The position numbers and the translations under genes were made by a program. Source: Endozoicomonas sp. SCSIO W0465 (lineage in GTDB: Bacteria; Pseudomonadota; Gammaproteobacteria; Pseudomonadales; Endozoicomonadaceae). Taken from it: a stretch of 64,000 nt of DNA. The notes under the pieces are model-generated. The model saw nothing but the letters and a program-made list of their open reading frames with translations, was not told the DNA's origin and did not search any database. The first letter of the stretch is position 1; the number at the start of each line of letters is the position of its first letter. Positions 28,230-37,219 of this stretch are shown here, piece by piece. Location: contig NZ_CP092417.1 of NCBI RefSeq assembly GCF_023716865.1, forward strand, positions 5,062,001 to 5,126,000. Reading direction: 5' to 3'.

Positions 28230-28246
28230 GTTATCCCCAAAAAAAA

Positions 28247-28273
28247 AGCTCCGGCAAATGCCGGAGCTTTTTT
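28247..28273. terminator. Bidirectional intrinsic terminator
   Basis: AGCTCCGGC/GCCGGAGCT, a perfect 9-bp stem with a 4-base loop, bordered by a long A run on the left and a T run on the right. It can stop transcription from gntT rightwards and from the flavin reductase gene leftwards. Confidence 0.92.
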
Positions 28274-28289
28274 GCACTAAGCCAACCTA

Positions 28290-28892
28290 TCACATACCAT
28301 TGCGGAACTTTTTGTGGTCAATCACGCCACTCTCCCTGACCAACTTTAACCCTGTTGAGTACTCCTTCAGTAGCTTGAGACAATAGTCCACTCTTTCCTG
28401 CAAGTGCTTATCCCCCTCAGGGTCTTCAGCCGTTAAGACCTGGCCAACATGGCGAACAATCAAATGATCCGGCAGGTAGCAGATTCTGCAGTTCTTATAG
28501 CTACTGGTACGAAGCTCCACCACAGGATACGCACCGCCCTGCCCGGCAGAAATAGCTGTAATCAATGCGGGCTTATGGCCCAGCTCAGCCGTACCAAATA
28601 AGAGGAAGAAGTTTTTCAACCCTGCCGGCACCATGCCATTCCACTCAGGTGCCACGACAATCAGTGCATCTGCCTCTTTGAGTTTCTGCTTCCAGGGTGC
28701 CAACCTGGCCTTCCACTCCTCGACACCACTCCAGATGGACTCATCCCAATGGGGAAGCGGATTACCCGCCAGCGATAAAATCTCAACCGAGTCAAATAAG
28801 GAAAGCTCAAGCACACGATCCGCCAAAGCGCGGCTGATCCGCTCACTCTGGGATTCCAGTCGATGACTGCCACTGATAATTGCAAGCTTCAT
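28290..28892 (-). CDS. NAD(P)H-dependent FMN reductase family protein
   Basis: 200 residues of flavodoxin-like fold: N-terminal LAIISGSHRLESQSERISRAL binds the FMN phosphate, PEWNGMVPAGLKNFFLLF corresponds to the PEYN-x(n)-LKN signature of the family, and ISAGQGGAYPVVELR follows. Likely a soluble quinone or flavin reductase; substrate unknown. Single gene, bounded downstream by the bidirectional terminator. Confidence 0.85.
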   Translation of the reverse strand: MKLAIISGSHRLESQSERISRALADRVLELSLFDSVEILSLAGNPLPHWDESIWSGVEEWKARLAPWKQKLKEADALIVVAPEWNGMVPAGLKNFFLLFGTAELGHKPALITAISAGQGGAYPVVELRTSSYKNCRICYLPDHLIVRHVGQVLTAEDPEGDKHLQERVDYCLKLLKEYSTGLKLVRESGVIDHKKFRNGM

Positions 28893-29012
28893 TTTTCTTC
28901 CTGTTCTGCCCTGGACAATTCTGTTCCCAACTTTAACAGAGAGTGCTCACCACCGGGTTTATTTTTTGCCACTTTACAAAATCGCCATTAAAGCACAGTC
29001 GTCAGGAAAACA

Positions 29013-29924
29013 TCACCAGGGTTCAATGCCATAAATTTGCTTGCCTGTTTTCGTCAGGTTTTCCGGGGTTACCCGTAATGATGGCATGTGAGAGCCTGCC
29101 GTTTTCCGCAATCCTGCTTGATGATCGTATTGGCCAGTGCCACTTTCAATGGCATGCACCCTTCTTGCCCTCAGCGTCTCATTGGCAGAAGCGGGCAGAA
29201 AGCTGATCATCGCCAACATACGTTCGTTCCATTTTTCGGTGCAGCCAGGATCTGCATTAAATCGTGAGTGGGTCAGGCGGGAGTCCCAGACCACTATTTC
29301 CCCTTCTTTCAGGTGTACCGCCCTGAGTGCCTGCCATCGGGTTGGCACATCATCGCCCTGATATTCAATCCAGCCCTGTTGATCATCTGACCACGATTTA
29401 TATTGCGCGAAGTCATGATGGGAGCCGGGAATAATACCCAGCATTCCGGTGGTTTTATCACAATCCCTGAGCGCCAGTAAGCCTTGAACTGAACTGAAAC
29501 CGGGCTGGGTATGTGGATTTTGATCCACATGAAGGGGGAGTTTACCGTTCTGGTCTGTTTCTGGACGCATATAAATACAACGGTCAAAAACCACCCATAA
29601 TTTCCTGGTATCCCAAAGGGCTTCAAATAGCTTGACCATGGTTGGGTTCTGCCTTAGCTGGGCCAGGACATCATCATGGTAGAGTTCAAAAAAACCATTG
29701 ATACTGGCTTCTGGATATTGCTTGACCTGACGTTGCAACAGGCTGACCGCATTGTCTCGATCGGTTGCAGTGGACACATTCCCGACGACGATATAACCCT
29801 GTTCTACAAATGCTTTTTTGAGGTCTTTCGGGTCAGCCAGCTTCCCATCATGAACGCGGTGATGGGTATAGCGTATATCCATAAAGGTATTGTCACTGCA
29901 ACCGGGGTGTGCCAGTGGGTTCAT
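29013..29924 (-). CDS. Phytanoyl-CoA dioxygenase (PhyH)-like 2-oxoglutarate oxygenase
   Basis: 303 residues. Fe(II) ligands are readable as LHVDQNPHT (His 132, Asp 134) and the distal His 219 in SRLTHSRFN, followed by an Arg two residues on that could bind 2-oxoglutarate. IIPGSHHDF is typical of PhyH proteins. A good ribosome-binding site (AAGGAGA) precedes the ATG, which overlaps the end of the 1162-residue kinase/glycosyltransferase gene by 4 bases, so the two are probably co-translated. It likely hydroxylates or otherwise oxidises the small molecule built or modified by that protein; the substrate is unknown. Confidence 0.85.
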   Translation of the reverse strand: MNPLAHPGCSDNTFMDIRYTHHRVHDGKLADPKDLKKAFVEQGYIVVGNVSTATDRDNAVSLLQRQVKQYPEASINGFFELYHDDVLAQLRQNPTMVKLFEALWDTRKLWVVFDRCIYMRPETDQNGKLPLHVDQNPHTQPGFSSVQGLLALRDCDKTTGMLGIIPGSHHDFAQYKSWSDDQQGWIEYQGDDVPTRWQALRAVHLKEGEIVVWDSRLTHSRFNADPGCTEKWNERMLAMISFLPASANETLRARRVHAIESGTGQYDHQAGLRKTAGSHMPSLRVTPENLTKTGKQIYGIEPW

Positions 29925-32900
29925 TGTTTTACTGTCTCCTTCAGTGTTTGTTGTTCGAGTTGGTGTTGGTGTTGGTGTTGTTTGTTTAGTCTCTGCAGTA
30001 TCGCATCAGCAATAACTTTCCCTCCGCCATGGGAAAAGCGTCTGTCAAGCTCACTGAGTGATGGCTCCTGGACATGGGTCAATTGCTGGTGAGCCAGGGT
30101 CATGAGATGACTGAGTGTTGTGATTGCCGCAGGTTCTGTCGTTAACCTTTCTATACGATGAGTGATGACTTCCATCACCTCTCTCTGGCTTTTGAAATAG
30201 TCAATGGGCGGGGCATCCGGAAAGATCTCATGCCAATCAATGCTGGCATCCACCATGTGGTTTTGCTTCAGTAGTGTTAACTGCTGGCCCTGGCTGTCAT
30301 TGGCCGGAGGCAGCCAGATGATTTTTTTGCCCAGGGCAGCCGCCTCAAAGATGTTACCCAGTCCGGGAGTCATCAGGGCCACTGTTGACTGTTGCAAAAC
30401 ATCCTGCACCTGGTCAGGTGCCAATGTCTTGACCTCAAACTGGTTCCGTGTAGCCTCTGCCAGGGTTCGGCTGCCGAGAAAACGGAGCTGGTCATAATGA
30501 CTGCCAAGGGTCTGGTTAATGCAATTCATGATGATTTTCGCGTAGTTCACCATGATGGAAGAATTAACCAGCGGATTCATCAGCCCACCGGTATTGACCA
30601 GCAAAAGACTTGCCGCATGGGTTTGTGCGTTTTTATCCTGTTGACGGTGCAGGCCGGACACAATGGACGGTACAACGATGGTTTCCGGCAGTTTATTCCT
30701 GTTTTCCTGTAACCGCTCCTGCACGGTGAGAAAGTTCTGTACCAGATAGAGATCGGCATGGGTAATGGCTGGAGACACCTCTTTCCAGTACCAGGACAGT
30801 GGATCATAGACAATGACTTCAAGGCCCGCTTCTTTGGCCCACCCGGCAACCTCCAGATCACAGGCGGTAATGAACAGGTCGTGTTCACGCAGGTGGCGGA
30901 GGTACTTTTCTTTGCGCTCAGTGCCCGGGTCCTGTTCCGTCAGGGTGCAGTCAATTATGTGGTTGTATGGGTACCCGGACTGAATATCGAGGGTATGCTT
31001 TTCTCCGATATAGGAGAGGTACTTCGCGTGTTGGCGCACATAAGGAAATATTTCCCCAATGGCAGCAGAAGGGCCAAAACCGAAGGGTTCCGCATTAAAC
31101 AGTATCTTTTTTTCTGCCCCTGAATCCGTGCCGGAAGATTTGATCTCGTGGCAAGGGGAGGGCTCCTGAACAGGACGATGGTTTTCCTGCAGCGTCTGTT
31201 CAATGATCCGGATAACCTGGTCTTTACCATTGCCTCGCAGAAGTACGGTGTTATCTTTGCCGATGTTGTCGGCATAAAAAGCCAGGTTGGCAATAAAGGT
31301 TTTCAGTTTTTCAGCACTCAGTTCCCCCGAGCTCACCCCAAACTGGTTGTCACCAATCACTTTGGCATTGATCTGCTGTTCATACAGATTTTTCAGGGGC
31401 ATGGCATAAACGGGCTTGTTCAGGTACATGGCCTCTGACAGCAGCGTGTGCCCTGCGGTGGAGATGACCCCGCCACAGGCCGCCAGTAATGAAACAAACC
31501 GGGTGTCGCCATGGTGATAAAAGCGCATAGGCTCACTATCAGCAGAAAGCGGACACTGTTTGGGTAAAAATACATGCACGGTGATACCGTCAGGCACATT
31601 CTCCCGGACGGCCTGTATCCATTGCTCAATAGGCAGACAGGTCCATGACTGGGCGGTAATGTACATCAGTAATGAAGCCGTTGTGCCATGGCATTGTGCT
31701 TTTGCAGCAATGATTTCCGGACGAATAACCGGTGGCAGCAGCATCACATTGGCAGTTTCTCCACGCTGCGATCGGACATTCGGTTGAACAGAGAAGAAAG
31801 AGGTGGCCAGGCGCTTGTCGGCACGGGGAAAGAAAAGTGACAGCCGCTCCTGTTCATCCCGGAATGACGTACCTGCCAGATCAGGCATAAAGGCGCCGGT
31901 TAAAAACTTGCTTTGTTGGTCACTGGTGACCAGCGGAGCCTGTTTGCTGTAAGCATATTGGGCGGAGACCTGCTCGTAATCACTGATCACCAGATCCGGA
32001 GTACCCAATTGTTGATCCGCTACTGCCATGGCCTGGAAATTGATGCGGTTGAAGTTCGAGCTGTTGTTTTGTGGCAGCTCACTGGTGGCCTCAAAATCCA
32101 GACCGGACGGACAGCCAACAATGTACGGGTTGTTAACTTCACAGACACGAATCCCCGGATACGCCGCCTGATGGTTGCGGAAATACTCCAGAGCCTGTCC
32201 GTACGTAAACAGGACGATCTGATGATCTCTGTCCCTGAGGTAATTGAGGCAGGGCAACTGACGATTCAAATGGCCATTGCCAATGCCACAGATGCCAAAC
32301 ACTATTTTTTTGCCCTTAGGTGGTGGCAACACCGCTATGGACAGTGTGGGCATTATGGACTGGTAAACCGCCTGCAGCGGCCCACTGACCTGTCGAGTCT
32401 GCCCGGCCTTGCCAAGATATTCCCGAAGTTTCTTCCCCAAGTAGCGCTTGACCTCCACGGGCAGGGTTCCATCAAGGACAGCATCGTGATCACCAATCAA
32501 AACATCCTCACGCTGCTTGTCGAGGAACAGGGGAAACAGTTGATGTCTTGCACCTTCAGTGCTCAGTTTTTTTTCCACAAAATGGTCGTTTAACCTGACC
32601 AGCAAAATGCCCCGTATCGGAACTTCCGATTCCGGGTCACCATAGTAATCTGGTGCCAACTGGAAATGTGTTCGGTCGCCTGCGCTGGTGATGGACTGAC
32701 CGGACTTTCCCGGCCCGGCAACGCCGGCCCTGATCACTGGCTCCCATTGGGGCATATCCTGATTACGCACCGAAATGGTTTTAGTGCCCGCTATGGCTTT
32801 GATTTGCCCGTCATCGGTAAACCTGACAAGGGTTTTGTCTGCAGAAATGATTTTCCGTTCTGGCAGTTTGCGGTGCTGCCTTGCATGCTCAAGTACCAGT

Positions 32901-33409
32901 GTGGTTTTGCCAGAACCTGAGGGACCGGCAAGCAGGTACCCCCCTCCGGCATCAGCGATGCAGGCCGCATGGACCGGGAACAGTTTTCTTCGTAACCACT
33001 CAACCCGGCAGGCCCCGTAAAGAAGGTGGGGAAGGGTATCTGGCATGATGTCGTGATCGGGAGCCATAACCTGAACGACTCCGGCATCTTGCAGAACGAC
33101 CGGGTGGCTGGTGGTCTGAATGTGCTCCACGGCGACCAGGGTCTGATCACTGCCGCCAGGTTGCGGCATAAATCCGGGCAAATGGGCTGACAGGTGTTGA
33201 ATATCCCGCTGGGTCAGTGATATGTCTCCGGTGGAGGTAAAATCGAGACGGTGCTGTTGTCCGATATGCCATGAAACGGACAACTTGCCTTGAGTGCTGC
33301 CACCAGGCGCTGTATTGACAGGACCCTGGCAATGGCCATGGGCGTTGCGTAGGACTCCTCTCCTTACCCCTTCGGAAAATTCGGGTAAATTGGGTGGTAG
33401 TGGGTTCAT
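29921..33409 (-). CDS. HPr-kinase-like / glycosyltransferase / glycosyltransferase fusion
   Basis: 1162 residues with three parts. (1) Residues ~100-330: HPr-kinase-like P-loop domain with FPVHAACI (His 147) and Walker A AGPSGSGKTT (161-170), as in HprK-related kinases of natural-product clusters. (2) Residues ~365-745: GT-B glycosyltransferase like the MurG/MJ1255 type, opening GICGIGNGHLNRQL (372-385) with a C-terminal donor site STAGHTLLSEAMYLNKPVYAMP (650-671). (3) Residues ~768-1140: a second GT-B-like unit, FNAEPFGFGPSAAIGEIF and TPGLGNIFEAAALGKKIIWLP (1014-1034). The tail is a His/Gln repeat. No membrane span or signal peptide. It probably phosphorylates and glycosylates one scaffold; the product is unknown. 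No ribosome-binding site of note at the ATG. Confidence 0.75.
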   Translation of the reverse strand: MNPLPPNLPEFSEGVRRGVLRNAHGHCQGPVNTAPGGSTQGKLSVSWHIGQQHRLDFTSTGDISLTQRDIQHLSAHLPGFMPQPGGSDQTLVAVEHIQTTSHPVVLQDAGVVQVMAPDHDIMPDTLPHLLYGACRVEWLRRKLFPVHAACIADAGGGYLLAGPSGSGKTTLVLEHARQHRKLPERKIISADKTLVRFTDDGQIKAIAGTKTISVRNQDMPQWEPVIRAGVAGPGKSGQSITSAGDRTHFQLAPDYYGDPESEVPIRGILLVRLNDHFVEKKLSTEGARHQLFPLFLDKQREDVLIGDHDAVLDGTLPVEVKRYLGKKLREYLGKAGQTRQVSGPLQAVYQSIMPTLSIAVLPPPKGKKIVFGICGIGNGHLNRQLPCLNYLRDRDHQIVLFTYGQALEYFRNHQAAYPGIRVCEVNNPYIVGCPSGLDFEATSELPQNNSSNFNRINFQAMAVADQQLGTPDLVISDYEQVSAQYAYSKQAPLVTSDQQSKFLTGAFMPDLAGTSFRDEQERLSLFFPRADKRLATSFFSVQPNVRSQRGETANVMLLPPVIRPEIIAAKAQCHGTTASLLMYITAQSWTCLPIEQWIQAVRENVPDGITVHVFLPKQCPLSADSEPMRFYHHGDTRFVSLLAACGGVISTAGHTLLSEAMYLNKPVYAMPLKNLYEQQINAKVIGDNQFGVSSGELSAEKLKTFIANLAFYADNIGKDNTVLLRGNGKDQVIRIIEQTLQENHRPVQEPSPCHEIKSSGTDSGAEKKILFNAEPFGFGPSAAIGEIFPYVRQHAKYLSYIGEKHTLDIQSGYPYNHIIDCTLTEQDPGTERKEKYLRHLREHDLFITACDLEVAGWAKEAGLEVIVYDPLSWYWKEVSPAITHADLYLVQNFLTVQERLQENRNKLPETIVVPSIVSGLHRQQDKNAQTHAASLLLVNTGGLMNPLVNSSIMVNYAKIIMNCINQTLGSHYDQLRFLGSRTLAEATRNQFEVKTLAPDQVQDVLQQSTVALMTPGLGNIFEAAALGKKIIWLPPANDSQGQQLTLLKQNHMVDASIDWHEIFPDAPPIDYFKSQREVMEVITHRIERLTTEPAAITTLSHLMTLAHQQLTHVQEPSLSELDRRFSHGGGKVIADAILQRLNKQHQHQHQLEQQTLKETVKQ
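29959..29980. repeat. Hexanucleotide repeat in the 3' end of the fusion gene
   Basis: GTTGGT is repeated three and two-thirds times, encoding a Gln-His run (QHQHQHQ) near the C-terminus. A six-base unit cannot shift the frame, so copy-number change would only alter the length of the tail. Confidence 0.85.
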
Positions 33410-33586
33410 CGTTTATTGCTTGATTGGGAGGCAACCCGGAATTGCCAAAAGATTCACAATGAAGCAAAAGGTCTTGGAATTGTTGGGTAAAATCTGCCTT
33501 GAATGTTGTTTCGTTGGACCGTCTGATAACGAGAAAGTTCATAGTCTTTTATTTGTGCGAAAGTATATATATGAACCCGTAGTTGC

Positions 33587-35313
33587 GTAATTTCTCAAAA
33601 AGTGCTGGAAGCAGGATAATTTCGGTCAGTCGTCTATCCTCTCACCATGGCTTTTCTAGAACACCAGCAGTTACAACCTGAAGATCTACTGAGATTCATC
33701 ACTCAGCAGCAAGAGCAGATCATTCAGCTCAAAGAGCAGATAGAATTGCTTGAAGCAGAGATTCGTCGTCTAAAAAAACTGCCCGCAAAGCCTGACATCA
33801 AACCAAACACCAAACCTCCCGATGATGACACCGGCAGCCCTGATGGAGATCCATCCGCTCCTGAGGGTAACGATGGAGCCAGCCCAGACACCTCGTCAAA
33901 GCAGAAGGTTAAGAAGCCCAACGAGAAAACCAGAAAGCAGCGTAAACAGCCCCGAAAGCCATCGGCGGAAAAATCCATACCCATTGCTGCCACTGATGTT
34001 CCGGAGGGATCAATCAGGAATGGAACCACCCCTTTTCATGTTCAGGAACTGACAATACAAACATCCAGTATTGAATATCTTTTAGAGCAATGGGTGACAC
34101 CCGATGGACAAACCATTACGGCCAAACCGCCAGCCAGCCTTCATGGACATCATTACGGGCCAATGCTGCAGGCCTACGTTCTGCACCAGTATCATGGTTG
34201 CTCCGTTACCCAGCCAGAACTGCTGGACTGGCTATGGGACATTGGAATCTCTATTTCCAGCGGGGAACTCAGCCAGCTTCTGACGAAAGGACACGAGCAG
34301 TTCCATGCTGAGAAAGATGAGCTGTTGACTACAGGTATTCGCTGTTCAAGTTATATCCAGACAGACGACACGGGAACAAGGCATAAGGGGAAGAACGGTT
34401 ACTGCACCATCATCAATAACGAGTCCTTTGCCTGGTTCGAGAGCACAGACAGCAAAAGCCGGGAAAATTTCGTAAGCCTACTGCACCGCCCATGGTCAAC
34501 TTACACGTTCACCGACGATGCCTTGATCTATCTGGAAAAACTGGATTACCCCAAAAAGTGGCTACGCGTTCTTAATCCATACAGAGGCGTCACCTTCCTG
34601 AGCCATGAAGCCTGGGAAGAATGTATGAAAGACCTGAGACTAACTGGTAGACGGCGCCAGCAGGCCAGTGAAGCCATGATTTATGGCAGCCTGATACAGC
34701 ATGGAGCAGGACATCTTACCACCTTCAGTGATGGGGCAAGGCAGTTCGACGTTTTCAAACACAGCCAGTGCTGGATACATGCAGAGCGAGGGCTGGCAAA
34801 AGTTCATCCGGTCAATGATCAGCAGGCCATGGCTCAGAAATGGCTTCGGACATGGTTCTGGGCCATTTACGATGACCTTAAAGACTTCAAGACAGAGCCA
34901 ACTGAAAAAAAGGCAATAAAAGTACGACAGGGGTTCCAGGCGCTGATCCAAACCCAAACGTGCAGTGGGCTTCTTCAGGATGCTCTGTCAGGGTTGGCTG
35001 TAATCAAGGAAGAGCTATTACTGGTTCTGGATGACCCGAGCTTACCGCTGCACAACAACCTGAGCGAGAGTCAGATACGAGAATATGTTAAACGACGAAA
35101 GATCAGTAGTGGGACGCGAAGCGATTTGGGGCGGCAATGTCGCGACACCTTTGCCAGCCTGAAAAAAACGTGTCGCCTGTATGGTCTCTCTTTTTGGGAT
35201 TATCTGAAAAGCCGACTAATGGGCGATGGGTTATTTCCGAGATTGAGTAACCTGATTGAGGAGGCTTCACGTCATCTTCCGTGTGGTGCTGCCAGCAGTT
35301 TTTGAGAAATTAC
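33587..35313 (+). mobile_element. IS66-type element of a second kind, intact
   Basis: 1727 bases; ends begin GTAATTTCTCAAAAA and are inverted repeats with one mismatch over about 22 bases. A perfect 8-bp duplication GTAGTTGC flanks it (33579-33586, 35314-35321). It inserted about 180 bases upstream of the kinase/glycosyltransferase start, so it may have separated that gene from upstream control sequence. It is unrelated in ends and transposase to the other IS66 copies. Confidence 0.93.
33647..35305 (+). CDS. IS66-like transposase, divergent type
   Basis: 552 residues. N-terminal leucine-zipper-like coiled coil (LLRFITQQQEQIIQLKEQIELLEAEIRRLKK), then a Pro/Asp/Lys-rich disordered linker (about 50-115), then a catalytic core with YIQTDDTGTRHKGKNGY, HAERGLAKVHPV and LPLHNNLSESQIREYVKRRKISSGTRS near the end. 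The HNNLSE block is the IS66 counterpart of DNNGSER. No zinc-finger Cys cluster is seen. The stop lies within the right terminal repeat, so the element looks complete. Confidence 0.9.
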   Translation: MAFLEHQQLQPEDLLRFITQQQEQIIQLKEQIELLEAEIRRLKKLPAKPDIKPNTKPPDDDTGSPDGDPSAPEGNDGASPDTSSKQKVKKPNEKTRKQRKQPRKPSAEKSIPIAATDVPEGSIRNGTTPFHVQELTIQTSSIEYLLEQWVTPDGQTITAKPPASLHGHHYGPMLQAYVLHQYHGCSVTQPELLDWLWDIGISISSGELSQLLTKGHEQFHAEKDELLTTGIRCSSYIQTDDTGTRHKGKNGYCTIINNESFAWFESTDSKSRENFVSLLHRPWSTYTFTDDALIYLEKLDYPKKWLRVLNPYRGVTFLSHEAWEECMKDLRLTGRRRQQASEAMIYGSLIQHGAGHLTTFSDGARQFDVFKHSQCWIHAERGLAKVHPVNDQQAMAQKWLRTWFWAIYDDLKDFKTEPTEKKAIKVRQGFQALIQTQTCSGLLQDALSGLAVIKEELLLVLDDPSLPLHNNLSESQIREYVKRRKISSGTRSDLGRQCRDTFASLKKTCRLYGLSFWDYLKSRLMGDGLFPRLSNLIEEASRHLPCGAASSF

Positions 35314-35383
35314 GTAGTTGCCGCTACCAATTGAACTATGGCGGATTTATCTGGTCATTATTGATGTGCCATAAAGGTGTAAA

Positions 35384-36028
35384 ATGGTCGATCAAATGAA
35401 AGTAATTGCACCCCCTATGTCAACTCCCGTATCAAATTACCCTCAGCATGCTTCCATCCTTTCTTCCGCTACCGTTGCTACTACTGAACCATTACCGGAT
35501 GCCAACAACAGAAAGCGCTACTTCTCCGGACACAGGGTTCAACTCGTTGATGGGGAAAACAGGAAAACTCAAGAGGATTCCAGTGAACAGTATTGGGAAT
35601 CGAAACAACCCAGAAAAAAACGGAGGTGTTGGCAATTTGTTAATAATAAAGGAGAGATTGGTACACAAACATCTACCGAGAGGACTACAACTTTACCATT
35701 GCCAGTGCATGAAATCAGTACCTCGCGTCCCTCGGTTATCGTCTATCCACAACCAATAAATTTTGATCCGGGTGAAGACCACACTTCCTTCTTTACTGCT
35801 AAATACCCGACAGAGCAACGTGAATCGTTAAGTGTTGATCGGGAGCCAGATCACAAGGAAATCATCACAAAGTTCACCGCCTTACATCAACATCAAATAA
35901 CGGCATACCTGAGTCATCCGGGCGTCTTAACCCTACTGTCCAGCGCCAGCACACTTCTGAAAACGCTTGATGAGAGGTTTATTGAATGGCTCTATTTTGA
36001 TTACGAACTGCTCTACAGTGAAAACTGA
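35384..36028 (+). CDS. Unknown 214-residue protein, possible effector
   Basis: Not recognised. The first ~40 residues are Ser/Thr/Pro-rich with no hydrophobic signal peptide, as in type III secretion substrates. KQPRKKRRC (about residues 74-82) has the form of a monopartite nuclear localisation signal. The C-terminal third (FTALHQHQITAYLSHPGVLTLLSSASTLLKTL) is probably helical. It lies just right of an IS66 element and is the first of three rightward effector-like genes. Secretion and nuclear targeting are inferred. Confidence 0.5.
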   Translation: MVDQMKVIAPPMSTPVSNYPQHASILSSATVATTEPLPDANNRKRYFSGHRVQLVDGENRKTQEDSSEQYWESKQPRKKRRCWQFVNNKGEIGTQTSTERTTTLPLPVHEISTSRPSVIVYPQPINFDPGEDHTSFFTAKYPTEQRESLSVDREPDHKEIITKFTALHQHQITAYLSHPGVLTLLSSASTLLKTLDERFIEWLYFDYELLYSEN

Positions 36029-36160
36029 CTGTAGGTCACGAAAAACAAGGATTGAGCAACATTACCGGACAATATGCTGACAACCTTTGTAGATAAAGGG
36101 CTTCAGCAATGTTCAACCCAGTAGCAGTCTGAAATCCTACAAGAGCCTATTGAATTATCC

Positions 36161-37090
36161 ATGAGCAGAGGCACCCCTCCCCGGCCTACTCTCTTTTCAA
36201 AACTTGAGCGATTCAATATCGTTACAGAACATCAAGCGTGTTCAAGGTATTTTCAAAAAGCCAATGTGTTTTTTTCGGCTGCGAGCAACATAATAAACAA
36301 CACTGGCTGTTTAACCAGCATGCTAAAGAGCAAGGACACTGTGACCTGGTTTATGAACATGGAAGATGGGGATATAGCATCAATTGCAGCCACCCCCCTG
36401 TTAAGACAGATTTCCTCCATGTCATCTGGCAAAGGCTTACCGGAAAAGGCGAAAGTAGAAGCCTTCCTGAAACTTGATTGCCTGAAAGAGGGATGGCAGG
36501 GCATTGATGAGGCCGTCAAGGACAAGCCGCTCGACTGGACCCTGGCCACCCACATTTCCTCGATGTGTCATAGCAAAGGCATACCGGAAAAGGCGAAAGT
36601 GGAAGCTTTCCTGAAGCTCGGCTGTCTGAAACAGGGGTGGCAGGGCATCGACGAGGCCGTTAAGGACCAGCCGCTCGACCGGGACCTGATCACCCGCATC
36701 TCCTCCATGTGTAATGGTAAAGGCTTACCGGAAAAGGCAAAAGTGGAAGCCTTCCTGAAGATGGGCTGCCTGAAAAAAGGATGGCAGGGTGACGATGAAG
36801 CCGTTAGGGGCAAGCCGCTCGACCAGAAACTGGTCAACCACATTTCCACCATGTGTAATGGCAGAGGCTTACCGGAAAAGGCGAAAGTGGAAGCCTTCCT
36901 GAAGCTGGCCTGTTTGAAAAAGGGATGGCAGGGCATTGATGAGGCCGTTAAGGACCAGCCGCTAGATCGGGCAGTGGTCAACCGAGTTTCCTCCATGTCG
37001 GCCAGCAAAGGCTTACCGGAGAAGAGAAAAGTGGAAGCCTTCCTGAAACAGCGATCCAAAAATGCTCAGAATGATGGGATAATATTATAA
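36161..37090 (+). CDS. 48-residue tandem-repeat protein, new repeat type
   Basis: Not recognised. 309 residues: a ~90-residue N-terminal region, then four full and two partial copies of a 48-residue unit with consensus G(L/I)PEKAKVEAFLK, followed by LGCLKKGWQGIDEAVKD and QPLDRxLVTRISSMCNGK. The DNA period is exactly 144 bases, with GGCTTACCGGAAAAGGC recurring at 36434, 36578 (one change), 36722, 36866 and 37010. The unit looks all-helical. Variable positions cluster at 15, 19, 31, 35-36 and 38-40. It resembles modular helical solenoids such as TAL-like, HEAT or MTERF repeats, without a match I can name. Nucleic-acid or protein binding are both possible; no signal peptide. Confidence 0.65.
   Translation: MSRGTPPRPTLFSKLERFNIVTEHQACSRYFQKANVFFSAASNIINNTGCLTSMLKSKDTVTWFMNMEDGDIASIAATPLLRQISSMSSGKGLPEKAKVEAFLKLDCLKEGWQGIDEAVKDKPLDWTLATHISSMCHSKGIPEKAKVEAFLKLGCLKQGWQGIDEAVKDQPLDRDLITRISSMCNGKGLPEKAKVEAFLKMGCLKKGWQGDDEAVRGKPLDQKLVNHISTMCNGRGLPEKAKVEAFLKLACLKKGWQGIDEAVKDQPLDRAVVNRVSSMSASKGLPEKRKVEAFLKQRSKNAQNDGIIL
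36434..37053 (+). repeat. 144-bp in-frame tandem repeat array
   Basis: Four full units and a partial fifth of 144 bases each inside the gene at 36161-37090. Unit starts are 144 bases apart throughout, with most differences in the 3' third of the unit. The regular period and high similarity indicate recent expansion and possible copy-number variation between strains. Confidence 0.92.
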
Positions 37091-37219
37091 ATGAAGGAGC
37101 AACAGATTTAATTTCATTACCTTATCGTATCAACGACCAGCCTCATCATTACCGCTTCCTGCGCTGCTATGATTAAACAGTTTGGACTTCCACATGAATA
37201 AAATTGATAAGGTCTCACC

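Noticed and set aside
31913..32593. 226-codon plus-strand frame within the kinase/glycosyltransferase gene
   Set aside because: Antisense to recognisable glycosyltransferase and kinase motifs; no ribosome-binding site noted.
36434..37053. CRISPR array
   Set aside because: The repeats are 144 bases, contiguous and in frame within a protein gene, with no spacers of 25-40 bases.
36566..37059. Minus-strand frame across the 48-residue repeats
   Set aside because: Repetitive only because the sense strand is; Cys/Phe/Ser-rich shadow of the coding repeat.
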